Below, piece by piece: positions 48,201 to 61,100 of a DNA stretch of 64,000 nucleotides. Position numbers and translations under genes: made by a program. Location of the stretch: positions 49,339,385 through 49,403,384 of the forward strand of contig NC_088295.1 in NCBI RefSeq assembly GCF_032854445.1, given 5' to 3'. The notes under the pieces were generated by a model that was not told where the DNA came from, did no database searches, and saw only the letters and a list, made by a program, of their open reading frames with translations. Position 1 is the first letter of the stretch. Each line of letters begins with the position of its first letter. This stretch comes from Liolophura sinensis (lineage: Eukaryota; Mollusca; Polyplacophora; Chitonida; Chitonidae).

Positions 48201-49166
48201 CAGGAACTTTTTCTCAAACAGGATCTGCAACTTAATTTCGTCTCTCTTATCCACTTGACGGGTTGAAAAATACTACCCTCCCCCCCCCCCCCCACTCCCA
48301 ACAACCGGGCTTGACATAAGCCATATCTTCCATTAGCCCTGGGACTATTGTTATACTTGTCCCACGTCAGCATAATTAAATAGACACTGTATCATAATAT
48401 TACATCAATGTACGTCTTATAGGCTAATCTTCCATACTGTTATATCATAATAATTAGGGGAAAACAGGCCTATTCCTCAGCTATAACTCAATTACACCTC
48501 GGTTACACTGCAGAAATTCAGTTTTTTACCTACTTTTTCCAGCATACACCTCCACTGAGGTGTACTTTAGGTATTAATTTATATAATTGGCAATGCCTCA
48601 GACATACATGTACCTGCAGCATACCTCAAATACACCTCAAACACACCTCAATCCAGATATGCTACATCTAAATCCAGATATGCTACACTTCAATGGTACA
48701 CTTCTGATGTACCTCAATCATGCCTTATCAGGGTAAGTGTATACATGTAGTAAGTCTTCAGGAAAAGCCAAGGGCCATCTTGTCGCGTAAGGAAGAGGTA
48801 TAAATGAAAAGATTAAGCTCTTGAAAATTATAAATGTACACAGTTAATCAGAGTAACCTACAGAATATTTAATACATTGTACGTCTGTACATTTAATACA
48901 TTGTATTGTTAGCACAAAATGTCTATCATTCATTAGGCTAAGTAATGCACTGCGTGCGCATGCACCTCGGCTTTGAGGATGAGAAGCTATTCGCATCATA
49001 GATTCAACAAGGCTTTTCACTACATACCCCAGTCTCTATAATAACTCTACTATTGCTTCTGGTGGATGCTTACCTGCAAAGGAAACGAGGCACTCTTGTT
49101 CCCCACATACCCGTAAACTACAGAACTCTGTATGGAGAGAACTCGGCACGTGTTGTCATCGGCCAT
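33232..49166 (-). CDS. PDXK: Pyridoxal kinase, complete 10-exon gene (one exon frameshifted)
   Basis: ATP-dependent kinase of the ribokinase fold that phosphorylates pyridoxal, pyridoxine and pyridoxamine in the cytosol (B6 salvage). Exons on the minus strand: 49166-49074, 46310-46256, 41861-41756, 40203-40120, 39848-39814, 37401-37316, 36149-36001, 35448-35330, 34348-34282, 33359-33232 (stop TGA). All have AG acceptors and GT donors and the phases join. The protein is about 306 aa; human PDXK is 312. Visible landmarks in order: [19 protein letters not shown] at the N-terminus, [38 protein letters not shown], the catalytic anion hole [10 protein letters not shown], and the C-terminal [11 protein letters not shown]. 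The start is the ATG nine codons before SIQSS, matching the family. Exon 3 is 106 nt where the neighbouring phases need 105, so it carries one extra base (probably in AAAATTTT, 41771-41778). This is a sequencing slip or an allele rather than a decayed gene. Introns hold several minisatellites. Confidence 0.95.
33390..33525 (-). mobile_element. Decayed SINE family 2 fragment
   Basis: TTGACGACACACTCAAGAAA, then TTATATGATGACATTCAG and CTGGCATAAACGACTGACCT, resembling family 2. It lies just upstream of the PDXK last exon, in intron 9. Confidence 0.6.
34655..35210. repeat. About 37-base degenerate minisatellite in PDXK intron 8
   Basis: About 15 imperfect units built on GATCTGGAGAAACCATTGCA followed by CCTCCTCAATTTGTAAA. 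Units diverge by several bases each, so the array is older than the 39-base one. It lies between exon 9 (34348) and exon 8 (35330). Confidence 0.92.
37011..37132. repeat. 17-base minisatellite, seven units, in PDXK intron 6
   Basis: The unit is AGAGCTGGGATCATGCA. GGGATCATG (or a variant) recurs every 17 bases at 37017, 37034, 37051, 37068, 37085, 37102 and 37119. It lies about 180 bases downstream of exon 6 in the intron. Confidence 0.95.
38055..39614. repeat. 39-base minisatellite, about 40 units, in PDXK intron 5
   Basis: The unit is CTATGTTTTATTACTCTACC followed by AAACCTGAGGTGAAATACA, 39 bases (13 codons). The variable centre is CCTGAGGTG, CCTTACGTG or CCTTAGGTG. Open frames run through it on both strands (for example 39151-39621 on the minus strand). 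However, units with one base more or less (near 38273, 38740 and 38885) break the frame, and it sits between PDXK exons 5 and 6, so it is not coding. Confidence 0.97.
40770..40850 (+). mobile_element. tRNA-like SINE head fragment in PDXK intron 3
   Basis: GGTTCAAATCCCTACAGGGT is a near-perfect pol III B box followed by a stem-like complement. The upstream half does not fold as a full tRNA and no typical SINE body follows. Confidence 0.45.
43050..43275 (-). mobile_element. Decayed SINE family 2 in PDXK intron 2
   Basis: TAGTGCTCTACTCCAGAGTG, then GAGTAAACCACTGGCCTTTG, CAACAAACTTTCATG-like text and TGGTGGAAGACTACCGACAA correspond in order to 30047-30355. Confidence 0.6.
44540..44820 (-). mobile_element. 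Near full-length SINE family 2 beside the copy B boundary
   Basis: Tail side GTTGCTTAATACCATACTCA, body GGGTGGAGGAAACTGATGTG and GGCATAAACCACCAGCCTTT, B box (minus strand GTAGGTTCAAAACCGG) and an A box-like head (minus strand GTGGCCGAGTGGTTAGAGGC). The head resembles a serine or leucine tRNA. It abuts the 30-base minisatellite at 44826. Confidence 0.8.
44826..45065. repeat. 30-base minisatellite, copy B
   Basis: Eight units of the same 30-base motif (240 bases), in intron 2 of PDXK. Because 30 is a multiple of 3, it stays open in several frames on both strands and produces meaningless long ORFs. It starts directly after a full-length SINE of family 2. Confidence 0.95.
45814..46077 (+). mobile_element. 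Full-length tRNA-headed SINE (family 1), copy B
   Basis: Same insertion as 969-1232, with the same target duplication (45804-45813 and 46078-46087). The A box region reads CTCAGTCGG here, a single difference. Confidence 0.93.
47018..47232 (+). mobile_element. 5'-truncated SINE (family 1), copy B
   Basis: Counterpart of 2174-2391, with small indels in the body (CTGTCCGTATAAG and GAGTAGGCG). Confidence 0.88.
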
Positions 49167-52100
49167 CCTTATTTTATAACTGTCTACACTCACATACAGC
49201 TAAGTTAGAGGGCCAACTGCAACCCCCTCGTGACATACATGTACCGGCGGCATGTTGATTTTCTCCTAGCAGCGGTTCTGTGGCACAACTTCGTGGAGAG
49301 TACATTGGGATATTCTGAAAAATCTAACTTGAAATAAGATCGAATTTTATACAAGGTCGCTTTTCGTGGTAAAGCGAAGTCAATGTAATATTGAACTGGA
49401 TTTTGATGTTTTTTGTGGATGGTGTTGTGGAATGACCAGCACACACTACGATATTGTCATCAGGCCACCAACTATTTTACATGCATGTCTCATACACACA
49501 TAGTCTAAACAAGTATTTCCTTAAAATTTAAACGCATTAACTTGTAATTGTTAAATTCAAAGAAAATGAAATGATTTATATGACATTTTTAACGATCTAT
49601 TTATACATGTATTTAACTGATCGTTGCATTTTGCATTTACAAGATGGCTGTCAGTTTTTTTGTGTCGATGCATGAAACCAGAGTATAGGCTTTTTTTGCA
49701 CCTTGGCCGACTAGGTGATACGCACACCTTAAATGGTCTTCAACTACCGTCAGAGTGTCAAAGGCCAGGTTTGAACCCACAGCTCGGGTGTCCTTGTGAT
49801 AGAATTAAGTCAAACGCCTTCACGGCCAGTTCGGCTCCATTGGCGTTTTGATGTGACAAGCTATAAAATGTGTATAGACAATATTTTTCGAGATAGTGCG
49901 GGCCAGAACAGGGTTTCAGAGTCTCATATCTAGACTGTTTCGCTTTGTCCCAAGTTTTATTTGTGGCTAAGAGTTGAAACTGGTGAAAAATAATAGTCTC
50001 TCTATATGTTTATACCGATTGCAAAAGATATATAAGTCGTACATTCGCATGTTACCCTCAAATACAAATTTACTGTAGTGTATAGAAATAATCAAAAGAA
50101 ATACATGATCGGATTTTTGAAAAAAATCCCTTATTGAATATCCCTTATTGAATGAAAAGCCAAACTCAGGAGTAACAGAACTCAAACTATGTTCGGAAAA
50201 TTGTTCTGCAGTAGAGAATAAGTGTACAATTTTTAAACTTCCTCGAGCAAAACATTTTATTTGTAGATGTGTTTGAATGTTTGGCTTTGATAAACATAGT
50301 CTTTATGGCACTATAGAAAAATATTCCCATATAATATACACCTCTATAGTACGTAGCGTGGAACTGTATAAGCTGTATAGGCTGGCCTGTTATGCACCAA
50401 AAATTGTCCAAAATCAATCTGTACATTCATGGTTTTGAAGGGTTCAAAGAGGAATTCGCGTTTGATAATTACTGTTAATATATATTATGTCATTTAATTG
50501 TTACTGAAACTTATCCAATCAACTCTTTTTATGGTGGTACCAGAAAAAATACCGTCTATAGCTAAAAAGTCTGAAAAATTGCATTGAATCCTTGCTATAA
50601 GAAAGCGAGAATACTTCGAAACCTCGCACTTTGTTGTGCTGGTCTTCCTAAATGTTGCTTTGTCCTTAAATTTGTCCGATGGTAAGAATTCATTCCCTCT
50701 CTTTGGAATGTCTGCTACTTGGTTCATCATCCCATATACTGTCTGCCGTATTATGCTATGTTCACACACGTATACTAGTCTTTTTATCCTATTCTTCTAT
50801 GAAGACGTCGTTCCGTCGTCGCTGCCGCTAGCTACAACCGCTGAGCTGATGACCTTGGCTGGCTCTAATCTATACAGCTCCATGGAGTCGTGTGGGCTAT
50901 TTGAATGCTATGGCATGCAGCTACTCAATTCATCCCCGATATCATAAGCAATGATATCATAAATATTCTAAACTCAGTACATGCTTATCCTATACATATA
51001 TCGTCATCTTTTTTGCCACGAAAAAGTACTTCTATCAAGCATAAAACTCGACGCATCCCAAACACGACGTCGAATTTCGAACGTTGGCGTCGACTTTGTT
51101 TGTCGACTTTTTCCATTTAAAATTTGAAAGTGTGTGTGTGTGTGGGGGGGGGGAGGGTATTCAGTTGCTTTCCTTGGCACAAAAAGGAGATCATCAACTA
51201 TGTACACACATTTCTAAACGCACAGCTTCGGTGTCCTTAGCATACCAGGAAACGTGTCTGAAAAAGTGTCTAAGATTAAGTTTTATGTTAAACTGGACTT
51301 CTTACATTACTCATGCAAGAAAATCTCACGCAATAATATCACATTCTTAATATTATCAATGATTCAGTCAACAAAAAAATCCTTTATTTTTCATGGTATG
51401 TCCCTATACTTGTCTTATCGGAACGCATTTCGGGCAAATACTTATTGGTCACACCTCAGGCCACTTCAGAGTCTACAAAACGAGCCATTCCTCTCATACC
51501 CGTTTCAAACCGTTTAGACTATATACACCGACAACTAGAAATCCTGCCCCCGTTAGAACTTAACAAATTCTCAATTCTCGTTTGTCCACCACCGATAACT
51601 AATTCCAACCCGCTTTAATAGCCATCTTAAAGCAGATTTTATTCTGTTTCGTATTGTATGGCATCTGTGTTATTCACCCGTCATCAGTATTAATATAAAT
51701 ATATAACTTAGCCGGGATTGAGCGCGATCATTCTTCATTTAGGTTAACTTAATTTATTTTCGTCATTGTCTGCATGTCAGTTAAATCATTTATTTTATTT
51801 TGCTACAGCAAGAATCACGCATGTTTAAAGAATTCCCAACACTCGTTCCGATCATAACTGATGTCAGGTCCTTGACCAAGGCAGGAGGTCAAGTGTTCAA
51901 ATCCAGCTCAAACTTTTTCGGCTACGGCTTCAAGTAAAGAGCTTGCCAGGCCTCACTCCACTTCACTCCAGGGGCAGCACTGGTTTCTTCACTCATAACC
52001 ATGCACGCCGCCCTGTTCTTATTGATAGTGAGATCTGAATTCGTGGAAACAGGCGCTCGACGACGCTTGTGTATAGCCGTTTGGGAGACGTAGATTTCGG

Positions 52101-55100
52101 GAGAAGACCGCTTGTCTTCAATTATCTAATACGGTCTGCATGCATATATATCTGTAGGCCACACGAAAGCGAAGTTCGTCAGTAACTTGTCAAGAGTCGG
52201 TGGTTTACCCACGAAAGGCACGTCGGTTTTCCCCACCTATAAAACTACATGTCCCCCATGGTATTAGTGAAACTCTGCAGTCGCATTACACAAAAATCAA
52301 AAAAATACATAAATAGGTCATAAACTTGGCCGCCGTCATAAAAGGGAAAAATTCTTTTGCATGGCGTTAGTCAACAACCAGTCAATCAAATAATCAGTCA
52401 ATCAATCAATCACAGTTTATAATCCATCCCCGTTTTGCCCCAAAAATATAAAATGACATCAGCATAACCAGCATAACATAACTGTTATCTTAGATTGTGA
52501 GTAGATTAATCGCATGCAAAGCCTAAAGGTCAGATGTACCAGAAGAGGTTCGTACAAACTGATTCCAACACAACCAATGTTTCAAAGTTTTTGAACTTTT
52601 GAAGTCTGTTCCAAAGTTTTTGAACTTTTGAAGTCTGTTCCAAAACTTTTCATTGGGTTCATGTTAGACCTTTGTGCTGATCATTATTGGGACGCTCGTA
52701 TATATGTATGTATGTGTGAAAAACCTTAGCCATGGATATATAATGCTTTCCCCCGTAGTACCTTGTTATTACACGCTTTACTTTATAAATAATTTACACC
52801 CAAATAATTGAACGATGTCAATTTTACTTTCCGCTTTATAGCCGTCAACTTTGCAGGAGGCACGTACAGCCCGAAATGGTAAACTTTTTTGTAACTTATT
52901 CTAAGCTGATCAAACTGTGCATTGTATGGGCTGTTTGATATCAATAATAAAAAGAATATTGCACAGTGAAGATTCACGCCTTGTAGGTTATCACTTCCAC
53001 CTGTCACAAGAAAAATATTCATGGTATTGACTATGGTATTCAGCATTCACTGCATGTATGCAAGCTTCGCCACGATATGGCCTTAATATTGCCGAAGTGC
53101 CGTCAATCCATGATCAATCATTATATATACAAGCTTAATTGTTTCCGACGTCATACGTAAGAAATCTGTAAAGAAAGACAAGTCGCCAGAACTGAACTTT
53201 CAGAAGATGATTTTCCTCAAAGTAGTTACTTTAATTTTAATCGGTGAATACGATGTATATTTGCATGAGAATAAAAGGAATCTCTGAACAACCTACATAT
53301 CTTTAACAGTCAGGGTTTCCATCAATCGTTGCGCCTTAATTCTCCTGCAGCTGTTGTAGTTTCTTCAATATAACCGCGTATGCAATTATTTCGCCCATTT
53401 ACGAAGTTAATGCAAAGTTTGTAAATTTCAATGACCTTTTACTAGTTATAACAAAACACATATTTCTCTTACCCTTCCTGAAAGATATATATATATAGAT
53501 ATGTATACATGGTGGCGGTGAAGTTTGGAAAAAGAACACAAACCAGCCAAAGCTCTTGCAAAATCAACTTATAAATAATGTCTTGATAGCAGATCTAAAG
53601 ATTCAAGACAACGGCTTGAATCAAGGGCTACACTTGGACTATATATGGTATCCGATGTATAGAACAGGTGCTACAGTACCCAGTGTATGTAAATCCGTCG
53701 TAGTTTGAGGGGTGAGGGTTGTTTATACACATCAAACACGCATGTCAATCAATCACTGAAAGAATCAGTCAATCAATCAACCACAGTTTATAATCCATCC
53801 TCAAAACACAGCTCTCCCTTCCTGTCCAAAAAGCTGTAATGGGATCGGCAAATCAGTCTGTTCAGCCTGGGACTAATATAATAGATGTTATAACAATCCC
53901 AGGTTCAAGTCAGGTGTCTGCCATTCTCAATACTATTTAACTTCCACTTACGCGACGATCAGGTTTATGGACGAAGACTCATGGAAACCAGCATTCACCA
54001 GACACCTGATAAACCCGTAAAACAGGACTGGAACCATGCAGACGAAGGTGAATGTGAACAAACAACCTGATTGGTTGAGAGCCTGTCGTCTGGCGGAGAG
54101 TGACGACTGGATCAACAAGTCTGCTGGAGAGCGACCTCTTTGGCGGCTGGAGCAGCTACTGTGCGGGGCCCGGTTGTTTAACAATGTATTAGCTAATACC
54201 CGTATTAAGTCATATTACATATTTACGATTTGAACAAAACCCAACTACCAATACCGTTGTACAGAGCCCAAATGGAGCAGCAGTACACTTAGTTAAAACT
54301 TTATATCGAATACATTTTTAAAGAATTACATGTAATTGTTTTGGGGCCAAGCATAAAACTGAAGACTGTTCGAAGTTATAGCTGGTATTAAATCTTAAGT
54401 CACTTTTGAACAAGAGGGCGCCGTCGTTAAAAACTGGACCAACCAGGCTTCTGGAGAGCGAATGTCGGTGACGACTGAATCAACCAGTCTGCTGGAGAAC
54501 GACGCCACCGTCGAGTGGACCAACCAGTGTGTTGGACAGCGACGTCACTGACCACGGGGCATTATCGACTTAAATCCCATTAGTTTTGCAGAAAGATAAC
54601 ACTGGTATTAAGATTTAAGATATAACACACCTTTGAACAACCGAACCCTTGGTAGCGACGTCAATGACGACTGTACCAGTGAGTACTTAATAAGGTCCTT
54701 AACCACTTTCCAATTGTTTACCATAACATAGAAAACGTTTTGCATAAGTGGGATCTAGCAAAATTACCAAAACGGAAGTGGCGTTAGTTAAATGGAAATC
54801 ACGTTTCTGTAAAAGGGTATGGCCCTTTCTGGTGGGCACTACCTGGCCTCCTCTCCTTGAGTGCACACTGTTAAACATGAATCAAATGGACAAACTATCA
54901 GGCCTTTGACCAATTAGACTAGAACACCGACCGTGTGTTGGATTTCCGCGAGATACTGCTGCTTGGTTGCGACCTTAAGCCAGGTTGTTTTCCAGGTATC
55001 TGGTGGTTTACTCCAGGCACTCCGGTTTCCTACACCCATAAACCTTATCGCCATCACAAAGTGAAGAATTCTTGAGCACGACGTTAAACAAAGATCAAAT

Positions 55101-58100
55101 AATTAAATGAAGAAATAAAGTTCCACAAACAAACCATAATTGCATGAATATACAAAAAAAGTCCAAGAAAAATTTGATATCAACGGATTCAAATGCATTT
55201 TTATTTTTTCCTTACATTTCTATTTATTTTCATATATCCAGTGAGTCCATAACACGTCTGACAGGTCTGTTTCACGAGGCCATGCCCAGTGGGTATATGT
55301 AATACATGACTGTGACATAACATTATACTATAATATGATAAACTCTCACATATCAGTCATTTTCCTAACATTTAATATTATGTATAATATATAAATATCT
55401 TATAACACAAAACAGGATCGACAATATTCGTCTGCACATTTACACCTTTGGACACATATGACTATATATGATAAATTGACTTCTTTCCTATGTGAATGAT
55501 TTGTCTAAATGCCCATGCACTGATAGAAAATGCAAAACATGTAAATTAATTTTATATACAGGCAAATACACATGCGCATTTTAGCTGAACGCTTAAGGTA
55601 CCCCTTTTTGAAAAAAAATACAGATAATGTAATACAATTGTTCTTGACTCCATAAACAATCAGTATTCTAGAGACACAGTTTACAAGAATTAGACTAATC
55701 CGTAACTAACATATGTATATATAGCATTTGCGCTCAAACTTTACAGAAGGCAACTAATGCAGCAAGCATGCAGCTGCATAGAGGATCAATCTAACAAATA
55801 CGTCACATCCATTGGAAAATGGTATAAAAGGTACAAAATTGCGAAATCGTTGGAAATAGCCAATGGGGACATATTTACAGATGTTTGTATGCATGTTTTA
55901 TATATAACCTTTAAACCCCAAGAGACCACCTGTGCTTTTCTCGACAAAGACGAAGTGTGAACGTTAAAGGAATGGGCAGTCTTAACTCATGGCAATGGAA
56001 ATGATGAGTACACAGTTATATAGCTATGTTTATTTGTCGACAATCAATATTTAATCTGCATCTGTACTGAGCAAATCACTTATACCATTATCTAAAGAGT
56101 GTCATTAACGGAAGCTTAAAGCCGCATGCACCATATTTTATACACACCATTTTCTGCTAACCAGAAAATACTGATAGGTTCCGTATATTTAACACAATTC
56201 TCTTTTGGTGTGTTGTACTGAAGACCTATAGAACACACGGAATCATCAGACATGGGCCTAGCTTTGAACGTCCCATGGTCTACCAGTGGCGTACGAAAGT
56301 CGTACTTAACCCTTCAATTATACAGGCCATATACCTTTATGGCGCAATTATGTTCTCTTATAGAGGGCGCATACACTGAACTATCATGCACTTATTTCAT
56401 CGTTGTCTCTGGTGAGATTTTAGGCCAAAGGCAATTTACTATAGTTGTAAATGCATGGGAAATAAATAAACAGGTCAATCGTCAACGAAAAAGTCGCTTT
56501 GCGTACATGTACCTGGTATTTGCAGCCCCATGCACAGCAGTCCCCAAAAAGTATTCTATATCCCAAACTCCACCCTTCAGGGGGTTCAAGACAGTATTTT
56601 ACAGCGACATTTACAGGGAATGTAGAATTTGCAAGACTGAATCTTCACTAAACATGTATTATAACTGGCACAATCCAAAAGTCCCGAAGAAATCAGACTT
56701 CCTACCATATGAGGTTGCAAATCTATTCTCGGTCAGGCTAAGCTCATGTGGAGCCTACTTGCTATTGTCTGACGAGTGTTAAATTACATCTGGATGATGC
56801 ACCATGGAGGTTATACAGAGCAGGAACATGCGCAAAGCCAGTTTAATTTTGACTTTCGTCAGATTTGAAAAAATGAAACAATGAGTCCTTGTTTTCTTAT
56901 AACAACGTAATCTAAAATTTTGAGCATGTAGAGTGTTATGCTATTACGAGTCATTAGGATTGTATGTTTGGATCATAATATATACTTAGAATTACGGTAA
57001 AGTTTGAAACTCAGATAACCATGGGATCTAAATAACAAGGGTGCCCTATATGAAATGGGAACTCGGATACTGCACACTACAGCCAATTGTAGCATAATAT
57101 ATAATGAACACTTTGCTGCAATTGCCACTTGCGTCTTCAGGCGGCCAGAGCTATTTGTTTGATGAAGCTGATGACTATGGCTTCAGTTTAAATTGCGTTT
57201 TTAAGTAAAACTTTTCGTTAGAATCCAGCAAGCAACCTTAACTTTGAAGAAGATAGTATAGTACATGTGAACATTTTTACAATATATGACTGAAGCTGGA
57301 ATTCTGATAGTCCAATTTTGGATAGACTTCATCTGTCTTCATGTATTAATGGTTGTGTGTAGTTCGGTTTTAGTTCTTACAAGCTAAAATAGAATCAAAG
57401 GTTAAGCTGTAAACTGGGCGTATCCTTCAGCCAGCTTTGTGACACCAAGCAAAGAGCACAACACAAACTATCGAGTAATCAGCAACAAAGGAAATACATA
57501 ACTTGGTCGTATTCATGTTTATTCATGCACCTAACAGAAATAGAATTTTTTATTCAGCTATACATTTATAGTCAACGAAACTTTACATGAATTGCACGAA
57601 CGCCAATACGCATCAGGAGATCAAAATTTATCTTCATGTGTACTTTAGAAAGTCTTTTAGAAAGATTTCGTTTCCAGCCCACATTTTGCGATGTCGCGGT
57701 ATGCCATTTTAAAGTATCGCTTTATTTCCACAGCTTATTCACGGGACCTTTACCATTTAAGCGTATGTATTTTCTCAGTATTCTTTTTTCAATATTTTTC
57801 AATATTATAATTATTCTGTTATAATTACAGAAACTGGCTTTTATTCCCACTTATTCCTCATGGCAACATAAGTTTATATCCTGTCTGACTCAGCCTTGTG
57901 TGATTACTTCCATGTTCACCGTTTGGAAATGGTATAAGTACACTTTATTGTGTTAGTATTCTTACGATTGCATTGACGTGAGGTGCCCTGTTGTTCAAAT
58001 TAGTAAAGCTCTATTCCACACATGCGAATTTCATATCACATAACGCTGTTCTCCGTTAACTAAATTACAGCCTTCATTTCTGTAACCATGGAATCAGTTA

Positions 58101-61100
58101 TGTACCCCCAGCCCGTCGTATCCTGATGACTCATCATTTAGACCACAAGTTACCGAGTTTCAAACCTGAATTTTTGATGTTGTGGACATGTCATGGATTT
58201 ATGTTATACTTACATTGTGATCTATTCAAGTGTCAAGGAGTAGTTTGGTTCTATTCTCTAATCCTTTGCATCAAAAAATATCTTGTCTGTCGATCAACAG
58301 GCGAATGTCTGGAACCCGTATAATTTCCCAGGTGCAGTATCTGGCCTTTCTCGAAAGACAAAGTCTCTAGCTTACAGATGCCTTTACAATGTACTGATAC
58401 TGATGTTTGAAGAAATGATCGCCAAAAACTTTTGGTGCAGCTATAGATGTGAACCGATGAGTCCCGTCTGGCCAAGCGGATTTAATCCGGGAACCTCTTC
58501 GGAACCAGCGAAATGAGTTCTATCGAGATTCATGAAACGCAATAAATGTACAGTGTATTATAGTCACGAGAATCTTTTATAGTGTATGTAAAGCTTAATA
58601 AGAAAGTGTTAATGCATAAACGTGCAATTATGAGTTCAAGTATATTTATTTACACACTATCGGAATTGTCTACACCACGATGAGACGAAGTAAGAACATA
58701 TGGAATCAGAGAGAAAAGAAGGTCCGTACCCTTTGGTATGTATACCCCATCCCCTCAATGCTGTTGTCCTACTACTGTCAAATGGAACATGCAGAACCTT
58801 TATATCAATCCTAATCAAGCCATATTTTCAACTACAACGACGACAATAAACCATATGGCTACAATGTATCATCTCAAAAAATTTCGCAGAAAACAAGCAG
58901 GGATACATGCGTAATGGCTATATTTGAAGGTATGCCTTCTGGAAAGGCGATTTCAATTTGAAACATAAATTAGCATGAAATTAACATTATCTCATTTGAA
59001 ATTTTTTTAGAGTTTTACCGAGAAAGGTTTTCATAATTTCAAAAGTTCATTCTGGATGTATTAAAATTCTTTTAAGCTTACATGGCTCTCTGCAACGTTA
59101 GGCCACTCAAAGAGTACAAAATGGGAGAACCAGAAATACCATGGCAACAGCGACGTTTTCTTGTGTTTATTGTCCTACTTGAAGTATAAATTATCCTTCA
59201 TATAAGATGAAAGCCATCTTTTGACCTTACATGGTTTGTAGTGAAGACAAGTCAATGTTACTGCCCGACAGACTATCGCACACTAAGATCCCTAGGCCTT
59301 CCACAATTCTACATGTGTACTACTTTACACTTTAGATGTACAATAATCAATGACATATCTGATTAGAAAACCTAACAAGTTTCTAAACTTTGTAAACAAT
59401 GATGCCAAAATTATGCAACTAAATTTATGTACAGTATCAGCCAAAATGGACAAATTATTTACTTCCACATGCTTTTTGTGCTTATGTGTTTTGTTTTTGT
59501 TTTATTTATTTTTTAAAGAAAAAAAATCCACAAAGCAAATGAGGAAATGACGTGAAGCATTAGATACAATGCGATAGAAACCACAATGAAACACAGAAGA
59601 CCAGACAGTAACCAAACAGTTGAAGGCCTGTATTGAAGATCATGACAATACAAAAACAATTCCATACCTCATAACCTATTCACAATGAGTGACAGTCCCT
59701 TTTACACAGAGAAGGTAAAGGGGAAAAAAAGGAATGGATATGAACAAAAGTCCAAACACTGATTCTGTGCACTGTTTCACTGTCATACACTCCCCCCGCC
59801 CCCAACCCCACCCTCTGTGTCCCCGACTAAGCCTATCACAGTCAATCTGTACTTACATGTATGCAACATAAAAGTGCAGGGTGCTTTCTTAGGTTCAGCC
59901 ACAATTTTAGAAGAAATTCATAAAAAGTTATTCTCTCTATTTTCCAGACAACATACAAAAATGTGCTTCTAATGAGTGGCTAATCTTTACACAATGGATG
60001 GTAATTTTTTTTTTATGGACTGTCCAGATGGGCAATTAATTAGCAATCTGATCTAACCAAAATGAAGATATCCATACCATACAATGAAACATTTCTCACA
60101 AACTGCCAAAGCAATTATCATTTATAAGCCTTACACGAAAGTGAAGTCTGGCATCTACTTTCTGTAATGTTATTATTTATGTATATCTGGGAGATGTAAC
60201 TTACACACCATGAACCATCAGAATGCAAACCATACACACTATGTAATATGGGGAATGAGTTTATGTACAATACATTAGAATATTAAAAACAACAACAACA
60301 TTGGATATGACTGTCATCATCATTGCAGCTGATTTCAGAAATAACGTCTCTTTTTCAGTGATGATTTTGATAACTTCAGTCACTAATTTCTTCATGTACA
60401 CCAAGAAACATACTTGTGCTTTCATTCAACCACATGAATACTTAAAAAAATACCACATGTACATCTTGCAATGGTTCTACTGTACTGCTGTGACAGAAAA
60501 TACATCAGCTATATTAACACATCATGGCATTGAATCCCAATACTGCCACTGTTTGCAACACGTCCTGGTTGGCTTTGTAGCTTTTCAACTGATTCAAGTT
60601 TTACAATATTAAAATAAAAAAATTTAAAAAAAGAAATAATGAACATATGTATGTCTGTTCAATGTGTAGGTAATTTCAACCTTACTTAATAGGAAAAAAT
60701 CACACTTGTTTTAAAAAAAATATACCACATACGGAGCAGGTGAGGATAAAAACAAGTGACCTTAAATGAAACAAATATCGACACAAAGGGTGAAGCACAG
60801 ATAATCTTTTTTTCTTCCTTGAAATTAAATAAGGTTTTAAAAGTCATAAACCTACTTTTTAATAAACCAAAGATCTTCAGCAAATTGCCATCAAAAGACC
60901 AAAAATGTTAAATAAAACAAGGAAAAGAAAACATGAAGAAATGAAGGTAAGACTAAGATAAACAATTACACAGATATTCATGGACACCCTTAATTATTCC
61001 CCTCTTTCTTTAATAAAATTTTAATAAAATTTACCTTATTACACATAAATGTATGCAGGAAGTTCTTAACCCTACTTTATTCTCATTCTAACACTAAAGG

